This document shows, piece after piece, positions 12,974 through 24,301 of a stretch of DNA of 64,000 nucleotides (its first letter is position 1; each line of letters starts with the position of its first letter). Under the pieces are notes generated by a model. That model saw nothing but the letters and a program-made list of their open reading frames with translations. It had not been told where the DNA came from and made no database searches. The position numbers were made by a program, and so were the translations under genes. The stretch covers positions 48,935,554 to 48,999,553 of the forward strand of contig OX485803.1 in assembly GCA_950295325.1 (NCBI GenBank). The letters run 5' to 3'. The stretch comes from Polytrichum commune. Taxonomy: Eukaryota > Streptophyta > Polytrichopsida > Polytrichales > Polytrichaceae.

Positions 12974-13676
12974 GGATTTTGAACCTTGAATGTGAAATGC
13001 ACTCAATATGGGAATTGTGGACAAGGCGACCTTCAAGAATGCAAGGGCAATGTTTTTTTCAAAGTCGGGCGGGACAGACAACGATTTTCAGTCGGGTTTG
13101 AAAAATCTCAAAGTGTTTTTTTCGTGGGGGGAAGTTGAACGTCCCCCACCCATATATCTCTGCCAGGCATTGTTCATTCCAAAGATGCACTTTTAAGGCA
13201 TGTTTTTGTTGGGCGTGGTCCAGCTGCTTGCTAGGTGAAAAGTTGTCGGAAACACCTGGGAAGTTGGAAGGAAGAGGCCAAGTGTGAATGGGGTTCGCGG
13301 AGGCCGGAGTCCACATGCTCCATTGACCCCTGGATATCACACGAAAGAGCCTTGTGTCTCATATTCTTACCCCCCAAAAACAATTTAATGTAAAAAAAAA
13401 ACTAGCTAGGTAGCTAGCTAGCGAGGTGGGCCAAAGCAGTTGCTGTATAGCTAGAGATTCTTGTGGCCTTGCTTCAGATTGGGAGACACATTTGTGGCTA
13501 CAGATTTGTTCCACGGATCGGACCACAAGCATAGTACGTGCAGCTTGAAATGAAACTATTCAAAGTCAAGAACCAATTTTTGACTGTGGGTGCGTGGTCT
13601 TCCGAGTCACCTGAACAACACATACAGCCTCACCCCAAACTTCAAAGTATTAAGGCATGTGGGCCTAGTATGCATT
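12173..13676. other. Intergenic with a microsatellite; no gene
   Basis: No recognisable gene. A (GT)9(AT)n microsatellite lies at 12941-12972. A tract at 13403-13420 is built of AGCT repeats. The reading frame at 13059-13340 (minus, 93 codons) shows no known domain and is not supported. Confidence 0.5.
12941..12972. repeat. (GT)n(AT)n microsatellite
   Basis: A pure GT run passes directly into a pure AT run. Confidence 0.95.
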
Positions 13677-14045
13677 GTGGGCACTTCCAACTCCACCGAC
13701 AATTTTGACCGTTGGATTGAACTGAGGAAACTGTAACGCAGTAGACGAACAATCGGAATACACGTGAATTAGCACATCAAGTTTCAAGGATCGGAGTTGA
13801 GATGGAAAAGGATGTAAGAAGTCAAAGCGGAGATTCTCTTTCTTTTCAAGTGATCACATAGCTAGGTCCGTTGTTTGTTGAGCCTAGAAATATGGTAAGT
13901 GTATGTTTTCAATAGTCTCGTCATAGCACACGGCTTGTGGCGGTTTAATTGTGTGTCCGGTCTTATAAAATGTCTTGCCATATACCGCTCAAATATAGGT
14001 GTCCAATCAAGAAGAGTAGCCACATACATACGCCTACGTATCTTA
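13677..14045 (+). repeat. Dispersed repeat A, copy 1
   Basis: This is one of four diverged copies (others at 37464-37760, 58850-59205 and 59893-60222). Shared landmarks in order are 'gggcacttccaac', 'acaattttgaccg', 'gccatataccgctc', 'ataggtgtc' and 'aagaagagt'. The reading frame at 13899-14258 lies mostly inside it and is not a gene. Confidence 0.75.
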
Positions 14046-14590
14046 ATCGTCCAGAATGTTCAAAAACTGCAAACTCAATGGAATCATGCTTTTAACATGG
14101 CCCACCATCGTTTCACACATGTTTGTCTTCCGAGTTGCTTCAATTTTTGTGGGTGTTCTTCAAGTCTTTGCAGCACTCGCAATGAAAGGCAGGTGACAGG
14201 TGGTCATCATAAACCATGGTCTCGATACCGCGATTGCGTGAATAGCTCGTGTAGGTGAATTCTGGGGGCTAGCTTTATAAGGACATGCAATTCGAGTGGA
14301 AATTTCAAGCAGTCAACATGATTAATTGGTCGCACAGTATGCCTTGATCAAGGTGGAATCTAAGATATCGTGCCTCAGTGTGCCTGCTTAGCAAAAGTAG
14401 ACTTATTTCTAATCATTTACTAGTGCAGTCGCAAGCCTAATATGCACACTAAACACCTAATCTAATTAGTTCAGTGTTAGAATTGGTGTGCCATGTTAAT
14501 CAGAGTGTCCTGTCAGACTTGTCATGTAAGTTCATGCGTCATTAGGCACCTTCTCTAGTTGTTATCCACTACTTGCAAGGCAATTAACTA

Positions 14591-14728
14591 TGATATATAT
14601 ATAGATATAGATATATAGATATAGATAGATATAGATATAGATATAGATAGATATAGATAGATATAGATATAGATAGATAGATATATATAGATAGATAGAT
14701 ATAGATAGATATAGATAGATATAGATAG

Positions 14729-14770
<42 letters not shown>
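14591..14770. repeat. Compound microsatellite (ATAGAT)n / (AT)n / (GT)n
   Basis: About 150 bases of ATAGAT and ATAG units pass into AT and then GT dinucleotides. The long Tyr-Ile-rich frames on the minus strand here are artefacts of the repeat. Confidence 0.95.
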
Positions 14771-15893
14771 CTTTTTGTAGTGGAAGCATTTGACAGACAT
14801 GAGTCTTGTCTCCTAAATGCGAGAAGCAACAACTACTGTAGATCAAGCTGCACCTTGAAGAGTTGTGTTACACTTGCTCCTATTCGAAATCATCACCATA
14901 ACCTCAACCCCTAACATAGTCAGCAAGAACTCGAGAAATTTGTATATTAATGACCTTGATGGGGACTTGATATGTAACATGGCTGTTGGTGATATTTTGC
15001 GGTTGATGGTGTTTGCATCTGCTTTGAAAACTTTCCAATCAAAATTATTAAATATTTAAATGAAGGAGAAGAACACCAGTTCGAGGTTGGTGCATATTCA
15101 CTCTCAAAGTGTATACCTGATTGTGGATTTATGTTGGTCTCTTCATAAAACTTGGCACAAGTTTGCATATGACTGGATCCCAAGAGAATGTTCACATTAG
15201 CGCAATCATCAAGCCTAACATTTTTAACGGAGAACTATAATTTTATTTCTAAATTTGACTTTGAAAGGGCCCAAGCCAAACAAGTCCCTCAAAGACAAAT
15301 CCACAAAGATTCAGCCTTTGATACGGTCCAGAACAGATTTTAATTAAAGAGAAGTTTCTCATAACAAACTTGGTATATTTATGGGTCCAAGGACCTAGTT
15401 TGAAAGGCCGAAGGAGGGGGGGCACACAAGTTGTGAAACTGTTGAATACCCCCATCGACGCCACTTCCTAGAATTCCGGAAGCTAAATAAAAAGTTCATT
15501 ATTCACTGAACTAGTAGCTGGGAACGGGGGTTTGCCTTCCCACCAGACTGCCAGCTCTTGAAAAATGGTTGGGAGAAAAATACGGCCCATCATTTTGGGA
15601 GTCAACAAGAACACAACCTCAAGTCTTAGATGTTTAAAATTAATATATATACCACTATTTTATGTAAAGTAGTCATCTTTGAGATGGGGTACTATCATTA
15701 AACTAATAAAAACGACGACTCATTTACACATCCATGGTGGCCCACAGTCTCAAAACATATGATTTCACCTCTCCGGCCCAATACAACTTTTTGGTGAAAA
15801 CCACCGTTCGGCCATGTGCGGCTTCCGCTTGAGTAGTTTTATGAGACTCCACAAGTAGCGAAACATTAAAAAACTCACTTCCTCCGACTGATA
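14771..15893. other. Intergenic, no recognisable gene
   Basis: Several short reading frames and no recognisable domains. Confidence 0.5.
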
Positions 15894-16121
15894 CCAGGGC
15901 CACACCGGTAGGCCCAGCCAAAAACACCAGCCCTACGTATTCTCCGGGAATACAGGGCTGGGATTTCAGATGGCTGGAGCTGCTGGTTGCAGGCTACCCG
16001 CCTTCTTCCAGCCACTCCAGTAGCTCCAGCCATCTGAAATCCCAGACCTGTATTCCCGGAAAATACGTAGGGCTGGTGTTTCTGTCTATTGGAGCTATTG
16101 GGGTTTTTGGTGTGGCCCTGG
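15894..16121. mobile_element. 228-bp foldback element
   Basis: Nearly the whole length is an inverted repeat. The outer ends are CCAGGGCCACACC and its complement. An inner arm of some 60 bases ('acaccagccctacgtatt' through 'tttcagatggctggagct') pairs with one on the right across a short loop near 16000. TA flanks both ends (15892-15893 and 16122-16123). It is GC-richer than its surroundings and non-coding. Arm identity is high, suggesting a fairly young MITE or a stable hairpin; no family name can be given. Confidence 0.75.
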
Positions 16122-16138
16122 TATGAAAAGGATGCGAT

Positions 16139-16163
16139 TCCACTCCCCTCCCCTCCCCTCCCG
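16139..16163. repeat. (CCCCT)n tract
   Basis: Short CTCCC tandem repeats just right of the foldback element. Confidence 0.8.
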
Positions 16164-16634
16164 CTGGCTCCACTGGGATCGGATTGAATCTCTCTCACTA
16201 GAAAGTGTCGAAATCTCTTAAAAGGACCTTTATGTCACACTTTCATTTTCAGTCAGCAGCCAGGGGCTACGGTGTCATTACATCAAAGCTTTTCACTCCA
16301 CATCCATGGTAGATTTATGCCTGCCAGGGCTCAAAAGTCTCCCCCGCATTAATCAACCTCAAAAACAATGTACCCAAGGCTGATGATGGCCTGTGTAGCA
16401 CATCATGAACTTTGCGTACATATATGTGTGTGTGTATATGTGTATGCATTGGGTCGCAATATTATTATTAGTGACTGGTTATAGAGGCGCTTGCAGGGGT
16501 CAATTCATTGTCTAGCTGGTCCTAGCTATGAAGAAGAGACTTTGGAAGCTACTCAGGAATTAGAGACACAAGAGAGAGAGAGCAATTATCACTGCCTTCT
16601 TCACCCCAAGGAGGTGCTCCCCGGTGTCACACTA

Positions 16635-17009
16635 CACTGAATGTTGTATTTAGTGTCACCGATTCTATTTGTCTTGCTCAATACCAATTGTAAACCGCAC
16701 ATGTAGCGTCACCAACGCTAAATGTGAACCTACCATTATTTGTCGTTCCGTGCGGAAAAAAATTGGGCAATATAGATTTTGCAGTGTTATAAGTAGTGTC
16801 ACTCACTCAGTGATTTTTCATCCAGATGTCAATCATTCATGGTAATATCTTATCACAATAATGTTAGGATGCAGAGTAGACCAAAAGTGGATGTACTATT
16901 ATAGTAAGTTGGGATGGCGATATTTGGAAACTTATTTATAAGAAGTGACATTAGAAAAGTTATCACAATGACATAAAATGCCATGTGACACTAAAGACAA
17001 TATTTAGTG
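16635..17009. mobile_element. MITE-like element with CACTGAAT...ATTTAGTG ends
   Basis: The element is 375 bp. The left end CACTGAATGTTGTATTTAG and the complement of the right end, CACTAAATATTGTCTTTAG, differ at four of 19 positions and continue into GTGTCAC in both. TA flanks each side (16633-16634 and 17010-17011). Inner copies of TAGTGTCAC or GTGACACTA occur in both orientations. It belongs to the same loose family as 11850-12170. Confidence 0.7.
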
Positions 17010-17011
17010 TA

Positions 17012-17076
17012 GTCTTTGTGACACACACTAAGGTAGATGGTGCTAAAACCGCCATATTAAATTTTGAGCATTTATA

Positions 17077-17116
<40 letters not shown>

Positions 17117-18364
17117 GAGATTCTCATTAGCAATTGATAAGGGATTTTGACACGCCAAACTTAGGTCTTATTTGAATTACGTATGTAGAAGTTATAAGGG
17201 CTGAAAGTTTTATTATGTAAGATTTTGGGGTGTGAAATTTGGATGGGGTGTTGATTTTATCACCTTCTAATTTAACCACTTATATTAGCATATGCATCCC
17301 AAACCACATGTCCTACGCAATTGAAAACATGAATAGATTTTGGGATGTAATACTAGTCTTAAAAATACTCTAACCACTTATATTAAATACATGTCCCATA
17401 GTACACATCCTACGCAACTAAAGATTCTACAAAATCATCAATAAAATATATTGTAAAATATAATAATCTCAACAACCCACAAAGCCACTTAATATACTAG
17501 CATACACACATCTCAAAAAACACATCCTACATGATGGGGAATTTTGCAAATCTACCACTTGGATAGATTGTGGAATATTTACATTCATCTCGGCCACTTC
17601 CTAACAGAACGTGAGTCCCAAGCACATGTCCTAAGGAACTAAATTTTTTTCACACAACCACAACCATGCACTGATTAGTATGTACCTTCCATAGTTTGGG
17701 TTCCAGTGAGATATCTTGCTTTAGCCATGTCTGATTCATTCTAAGTGCATTGTTTGATGGTATATATGTTGTATGCCAAGAGCCCTAAGTTTAATTAAGA
17801 GCAACTTTACAATACTAATCAGATTTGGCTGTTAGCTAGACTTGGTATTACATGTTATACTCATTGGTTCTGACTTCTTTGGTGTTGCATTTTCCAAAAC
17901 AGTTACATAATCGTTGATTTGCTTTATCAATATATGAGAAGTGTTCAGGTGCAATATCCATATGCTTGTGAGGCTTATGCGGAATAATTTAAACTTCAGG
18001 TTGACAGGACATCCTGATGGTCATCAGAACATGCATGATCAACTCTTTTGGCATTTTTCCATGAAATGTGGGGTAACTAGAAGACTACGGACCTACCGAA
18101 CATGATTGGTAACTTAAATCCTTTATGAGTACTAGCTGTTAATGCAGAAGCGTCATCATGAGTCATAGAAGTCAACTTTTTAAATGATGGATGATGTCCA
18201 TGCAGCATTTCTGAGTTCCTTCCTTGGCCCCCCTTGCCAGTCAAGCGTTGAACTCAACGTGGATTGGTCACTTTGACAGGTAATTAAACTCTCAAAAGAA
18301 CTAGGGTCAGCCTCTGCCTGGGCACCATGTGTCTCCGGTTATAGCACGGCACTACTACTCAATG
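17012..18364. other. Intergenic 3' of the WRKY gene; no gene
   Basis: Contains a (CT)n(AT)n microsatellite at 17076-17116. The rest has no recognisable gene or element. Confidence 0.5.
17076..17116. repeat. (CT)n(AT)n microsatellite
   Basis: A pure CT run is followed by a pure AT run. Confidence 0.95.
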
Positions 18365-18586
18365 AACGGGAGGACCGACCCGTTAGTCACAGATGAACCG
18401 GTTGAATTTGAGAAATAACCAGCAGTTGATGTTCTAGACGTCAAGAAAATTACCTATCCTTTTGGAGGAATTTGGAGAATATACCTCAAACTAATAATAA
18501 AAAATCCGAAAGATCACAACACATAACCAGTTGGACTCTGAAGCACTAGGATCTTGACCAGTTATGCCCAAAAATCTCCCCAGACG
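18365..18586 (-). repeat. Dispersed repeat B, copy 1 (antisense)
   Basis: Read on the minus strand this matches 38290-38504 and 53327-53532. Shared landmarks are 'ggggagatttttgggcata', 'agatcctagt', 'tccaactggtta', 'ttatttctcaaattcaac' and 'ggttcatctgtgactaac'. It lies about 385 bases past the WRKY stop codon in the same reading direction, so it could fall in the 3' UTR or terminator zone of that gene. Confidence 0.75.
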
Positions 18587-18970
18587 CTACTACCAGGGGC
18601 TGGCATGTGCTGGAATATTCTAATTTTAAAAAAGAAAAGAAAAGGAAGTGGTTACAAAACAACTCAAATACACCAACAACAATTTCCCCATGATTTTCAA
18701 GTGCAAGAATATTGAAGAACCTCAATGCAATGATGATCATATCTGGATCATTAGAATTTCCAAGAGGTACTGAAAGAATGTGTACAAGTAAATATCAATC
18801 TGCTAACTTCTCCTTTGACTATATCCGGAATAAGTCAGACGGACGCGGCAGCTAGCTAGCTAGCTACTGTCCGTAGCTAGGGGGAGAAGAAAAAAAATGA
18901 ACAAAATTGGGTTGCCATGATAAAAAAAAGAAAAAAGAAAACTACCCATAAACAATTCATGGCATGTAAC

Positions 18971-20114
18971 TCAAGATCTGGATATGTTGGGGATGATGGG
19001 TTTGAACATATCCTGAAGGAGGCCCTCATCGATGGCTGCTGATGATTCTTGACCACCACTTGCACTAGTGTCTCCTTGACTTCCTCCTCTGAAGCTCTGA
19101 ACTAGCTCATCACCAACTTGGCTACTCATCATAATTCCCATCCCCTCAGCTACTACTTGTCTTGTCCTACTAGTACCGAAACTTTGCGGCTCCGAACTCA
19201 TGGGACCCCCAGCTCGAGCTAAAGAATGCAAGTCAAATGGACTAGACCTAGTGTTAATACCACTATACAATAACCCCCCACCACCACCCTGTGCTGATGA
19301 TGCCCCCATAACCTGGTTCGAAATTAAGCTTTGACCAACACCAGCTTGGCTGCTCATCACACTCACCACACCAGTTGATGACATGGAAGAATTAGCTCCA
19401 AAAGTAGCTGTAATGCCCTGCTCATGTGCGCCAGGATCTTCATGATGATGATGATGAGCTGCACCTGCACCTGATCCACCGGGGCCAACTAATCTAAAGT
19501 TAGGAAGAAGCTCACTTTTGACTAAAAGTTGATGATCTTGTTGATGGTCCTGCCGATGTATATTAACTAACCTCCGAAGCTCACGTTCCCTAAGTATGTC
19601 CAGATCCTCCTGAAGGCCGGAGGAAGAGGAAGAAGCACCACCAAGCTTTGGTGGTTGCTGCTGCTGTGAAATTGGTCCAGCTTCCTGCAGCCATCTTTGT
19701 AATGAGGGTTTCACATTACTAAGACCTTCTGCTGCCAGGCTAGAAAAACTGGTGGGCAGGAGCTGGGTGGTTGTACAAGTACTGAAGTCGTTAATCGGGA
19801 AATTATCATGCGGTGATGAAGGGGGGAGCAGTAGGGTTGGTGAGGGGTTGACGACGCTGTTGCTGTTGTTATTGTTCATGATGTAATTAGTATTGTGGCC
19901 GTGGCTGGAGAAGAAGGTGCCGAAGCTAGGACCACCGAAGAAGCTGAGGTGGCCTGGGGGAGGGCGCATGAGGTGAAGAAGCTGCTGGTGAGAGCTTGGG
20001 GTTTGGTGAGTGTGCTGGCCTTCGTAGGTGGTGACCACCAGGCCAGGATCCTCGCAGGAGCGCTCCACGCGCTTTCGAACTGGACAATTGGGAGTGGTGC
20101 ATCGGTAGTAGTTC
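18971..20114 (-). CDS. WRKY gene exon 3 (zinc finger and C-terminal region)
   Basis: Starts with the G completing the Arg codon, then [19 protein letters not shown] and the TTYEGQHTH zinc-finger end, followed by about 340 residues of low-complexity sequence. The stop is TGA at 18973-18971. Confidence 0.92.
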
Positions 20115-22751
20115 CTGGATGCACACCATTATTATAACATCAATATCATCATTTGTCAACAGTCAGTTAGTTAAGCTATATACCACAACAACATCATCAT
20201 CATCATCAGTCTACGCTAAACTCAACAGCGTCACTACATAAATACATATGGGGAGATAGATATTGCTCGCAGGATAAGTTATAATTTGTGCCATTCGTGT
20301 CAAGGGTTTGGTACAGCTAGCGCTGCCTCATGAGGTACGTGCGCCTAAAATTGTTATAAGACTAACAGTTATAATCTAGGTCGGTTGCATCTAACTTGGA
20401 GGTTAGTTTATGATGGCTAAAAAGGTAGGTTCACACTGCAAAACGCATGTGGGAATGGACCCTCCTACTCAACCGACAATGAAAGGCCTAAAACCTCAAT
20501 TATATATAAGTTCAAGGTTGATTCATCCCTATATAAGCTCACTAGTCTAATTCGGGCTTTCTAATGTGACTTTTGAGGTCAAATCTGCTAAAAAAAGAAA
20601 TACCCAAGCTATAAGGGAATCTCCAAAAAATAAGGGGTTCCGAAAGTTTCACGTTGACCTTGCAAGATGTGAAAATACTAACTTTTCATGAATGAAAATA
20701 AATATGATTTTGTTTTTTTGTGTCTAATGGGGGTTTGAATCCAAGTGACTAATTCATGGTATTATTGAACTATGTCATGTTTGTTGGGTTCCTTATCTAA
20801 ACTTGATTCATCAGCACTAGTATGGTCCCTTGCCCATGCCAAATTAAATTCGGCAAAAGGAAAGAGAAACAAGGGTTCCACATCATGACAATAGCAAATT
20901 ATACTCCCAGCTACAGGGCTCAAGTGCAAACTTGTGATGATTACTCTAGTGCAAACTTGGAGAGATCCTGTGGAAGAAGATTGCTCACGTGATTGTGTGC
21001 ACGCAACCACCTGCCTTCTTTTCTCAAGTATCTAAGTGTAGTGGTGCCTACCTCCTTGGGAGTCCTATGCGCTACAGATAACTGTCCACATGTCGGTTCA
21101 AGTTTACTTGGTAAAGCAAGAAGGATTGTGGTTTTCTCCACTTCTAGTGCCCCAATTTTCAACCACTTTACATTAGGAAGCACTGTGAAAGACCTGAAAT
21201 TAGAGAGACGTGCGTCGAAATACTAGAAATCATGAGTATAACTATGAGACTTTCATTGACAATGTCAATTGCCGACGACCTACATACTGTTAAACATTTG
21301 TCGGCTGATCAGTTTAACTTCAACTGTATCTCCTAAGACCTCTTCCAAACCGTCGAGCATGATTCATCGAATAACTGAGTCTGGTAATACTCTCCCACGT
21401 GGCCACTGCCGATTGCAGAAGTGGCTGCATTCAGTAATTGTAAATAGCATATACTAAGCTTATAAACACCAGTCCAAGCAACTACTCTAATTTCACCGAC
21501 ACGGAAGAGGAATAATCCTGCAGTAGTCGGAGAGCAAATGAAAACCCCCAGAATCTGAGATGGTCTGATCAGATGATGCTTTGACTATATTGCGGTTGTA
21601 ATCAAATCATGCAATCATCTGTGCATATATAGATTCTCGTTCTCTCTCTCTCTCTACGAAGTCAGGGTTAACCATCTATATAGTAGCAGACATCTTGCTG
21701 AAGACGACACCATCCATGATTAACATAATTTGTGAAATTCTAGGTGCAGTCACCCTGAAGCTTCATGAACGATCCGCGAGCTGGCGGCCAGTCTGTATTC
21801 TGGAAGAATCTTATTAACTCGAGGAAGAGTGTTCACCAAGGGTCAGCCTTATGTACTGACTCCAGATTCAGAAGTAATTAATGGTTGATCGTGATCAGCT
21901 CTGGGACTGTACTAGTCGACACTCACGAGATCTGTACGCAACATTATTGATCTCTCATTTTGGAACCCTCTTGGGTGAAAACTGATGACTCAATATAATT
22001 AGTAAGGTGCGAATCAATCAAATGGAAGTTCTAAGAGACGCTAGCTAGTTGCAGGTTATGAATCTGCAAGCTGCGTAACGTCAATAAATCTTTTACATGA
22101 CCTTGCCCAGAACTATGAAGAAATGGCGGACGAGATCTAAAGGCATCACTTTCGAAACCTGTAGCGGATGGATTATTCCACTGTATATCCAGAAACCATG
22201 TTGGATATTACGCATGATAATCGATGGGCATTGTGCTTGTATTGATGATTGGCCTCATGCACTACAAACCCCAGAATCAATATTGCCAGGATACTTGGGC
22301 GTTCTACAGAAGCAATACAACATAATGCACAAATTTTCAAAGAGCGACTGCTTCAATCGTTTTCCTCATTATAGTATCTGCATTTGGGTGACGATCCCAG
22401 CGAGTTCAGTTCTAGTGTAGATGAAGAGGTGCAGATGCAATTTTATACCTGGGATGAGGGCTATTCTTGACAGCTTTCTGGCCATACTTGCGCCACTTGT
22501 ATCCATCGTCCATGACATCGGTGTCGGTCCTTGTTTTAATGGCGTACCGAGGCTCACGCACTCGCTTGGCGCCCCCTTTCTTTCGAACGGGCCGGTTCCT
22601 GCAAAAAATCCGTGCCCTACACTCTCCCAATTAGAAACTTGACCCTCAGACTAGTTTTGATCTACCAAATTAATCCTAAGCGCTCTCAATATTCCTCACA
22701 GATTTTATCTTGTCGTCGACACTCTCTGGAGCTTTCAAACGTTTTATTCAC

Positions 22752-22811
<60 letters not shown>

Positions 22812-24301
22812 TTAAACATAACTTGGTTCAGAACTGTTTCGAGTGGATTGTTCATGCAATGCATCACATTCTGCTCAAATGCAGTCTTACAGTACTGCTC
22901 CTTCCTATTTAATACCATCGGATGAGTATAAGCATAAACTCTGTTGATGATTGCATGGAATGAGTGCATGATTCGTCCATTCAGGTAAGGGACAAACACA
23001 GAACATCATGAATTACATCGACTCCGGGTTTTTTATTGACGGCCTGAACTGAGTTGAAGTTTTTGAATTTTGGAAAAGGTGAGGGTGAGGATGAGGATAT
23101 TGAGGCTCATGAAGTTGGCTGTTGCTTACATTGGCTTCTTAGCGGCCAGTTCATCGCTCTTGGCAGCTGCATCCTCCGTCTCGTCCCGCTCTGGCGATTT
23201 CCTCTTCTTGCTATCCACCGAACCGAGTGAAGGATCGTGCCCAGCAGCTGCGGTAGCTTTTGGCTCCGTCTCCCCATCGCTCAGAGAGGACGACAAGGAT
23301 TGATCAGAGTTCGGAGTCGCCGGGTTAGAAATCGCTCCAACTACACTTTGCAACCGATCAGACAACGGGAAGCTGGGCAAGATCAGCTGGTTGTGATGAT
23401 GTTCTTGGGGAGGCTCATCAAAATCTTCACCATGTTCCCATGTGGATGGAATGTCTGGAAAAGCTTCCGGGCTCTGAATATTACTACTACGAAACTCTGC
23501 TAATTCCGACCCTTGTCCAAATGCATCATCATCAGCAGCAGCAGCAGCGTGTGCGTCAAAACCCTCTATAAGCTCTTCCTCTTGGAAACCAGGTTCTTCC
23601 TGGGCCGAACGAACCCCAAGCCCCTGCACAGTTGATCCCAACATTCTAGAGAACCTGCTGGCTGGAAACATTGCCCTTGCAGCTGTGGACGCAGAAGAAG
23701 ATGGGTTAAGCCTGCTCTGCTGCCGCTGATGAAGATCCTCACCTAACCATGGGAACTCAGTAAGAATCTCTCGCTGTATCGAGCTCGAAATCGTGTTCTG
23801 CGAGATACTTGACCGCCAGTTTGAGGCTCCTAAGTTTGTCATTGCGACCGAATTAGTTGGTTCCAGCGGTGTGCCAGGTTCAGGTGAGGAGACAAGATCG
23901 AAGGACGACCATGGGTATAAAGTAGCGGTAGTACTACTACTGCTTGGGTATTCAGCAGCAGCAGCAGCAGCAACTCGGTGGTCCATTGGCAAGGAGCCGG
24001 AGCTGGGAGATATTGCTGCTGCTCCTTGTGATGAGTGGTCACCGAGTGTGCGAAGGATCCTCTCCATGTAATTATTAGTGTCTGCTTCCCTGTCGGGGTT
24101 TTGCAAAGGTCGAGTGTGCTCTTCCATATTATTGTTACCGCCGATCGAGTCGTCGAGCTGTGCCGGCCCCCAAACAGCGGGGTCGTGCAGCACACGGCAC
24201 TGCGAAAGGACACTCGCTGCAAGTTTGGGTTTCCGCAGATCCAGAGCAACGAATCTCAGTGCTTCTACAGTAGTGCTGGCTCTGATTGCTGTATGCTGCA
24301 T
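18971..24301 (-). CDS. WRKY transcription factor, group IIc, three exons
   Basis: Sequence-specific nuclear DNA-binding protein expected to recognise W-box DNA (TTGACC/T). The proposed coding exons join in frame: 24301 (or 24127)-23130, 22598-22449 and 20114-18971. From the ATG at 24127 the protein is 763 aa; the first in-frame ATG (24301), directly after a TAA, gives 821 aa. Numbering from 24127, the WRKYGQK heptad starts at residue 368. The zinc finger is C388-x4-C393-x23-H417-x-H419, the pattern of group IIc. The second intron splits the arginine codon of P-H-P-R before N-Y-Y-R-C, the conserved R-type WRKY intron position. Basic clusters KKRK (about 307) and [11 protein letters not shown] (about 335) are likely nuclear signals. 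A charged helix (550-585), a five-His run (603-607) and a terminal [10 protein letters not shown] segment follow. The length is far above the usual 150-450 aa of this group. Most of the rest is low-complexity Ser, Gln, Asn and Ala. Confidence 0.9.
20115..22448 (-). other. WRKY gene intron 2
   Basis: 2.33 kb with GT and AG ends, at the conserved phase-2 R-type position. Short reading frames inside have no known motif. One TTGACC W-box core lies at about 20652 (plus strand), a density expected by chance. Confidence 0.85.
22449..22598 (-). CDS. WRKY gene exon 2 (first half of WRKY domain)
   Basis: 150 bp. Encodes the basic [11 protein letters not shown] segment, [20 protein letters not shown] and two bases of the following Arg. 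The acceptor is GCAG at 22602-22599 and the donor GTATAA at 22448. Confidence 0.92.
22599..23129 (-). other. WRKY gene intron 1
   Basis: 531 bp, GTAAGC at the donor and TTTTTTGCAG at the acceptor. Carries a (CA)n(TA)n microsatellite at 22758-22811. Confidence 0.85.
22758..22811. repeat. (CA)n(TA)n microsatellite inside WRKY intron 1
   Basis: About 15 CA units run straight into about 11 TA units. Confidence 0.95.
23130..24301 (-). CDS. WRKY gene exon 1
   Basis: Encodes the long N-terminal region, which has runs of Ala and Ser, acidic patches and, at its end, a KKRK basic cluster. The exon ends CCA AT before GTAAGC (donor at 23129), leaving two bases that join with the G opening exon 2 to make a Met codon. 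The internal ATG at 24127 (MEEHTRP) is a plausible start; the 58 residues above it are also open but have no recognised motif. Confidence 0.75.

Noticed and set aside
13899-14258. 119-codon plus-strand frame
   Set aside because: Lies mostly in repeat A, whose other copies have no such frame.
14562-14846. Minus-strand frames of up to 94 codons rich in Tyr and Ile
   Set aside because: Direct translation of the ATAGAT/GT microsatellite.
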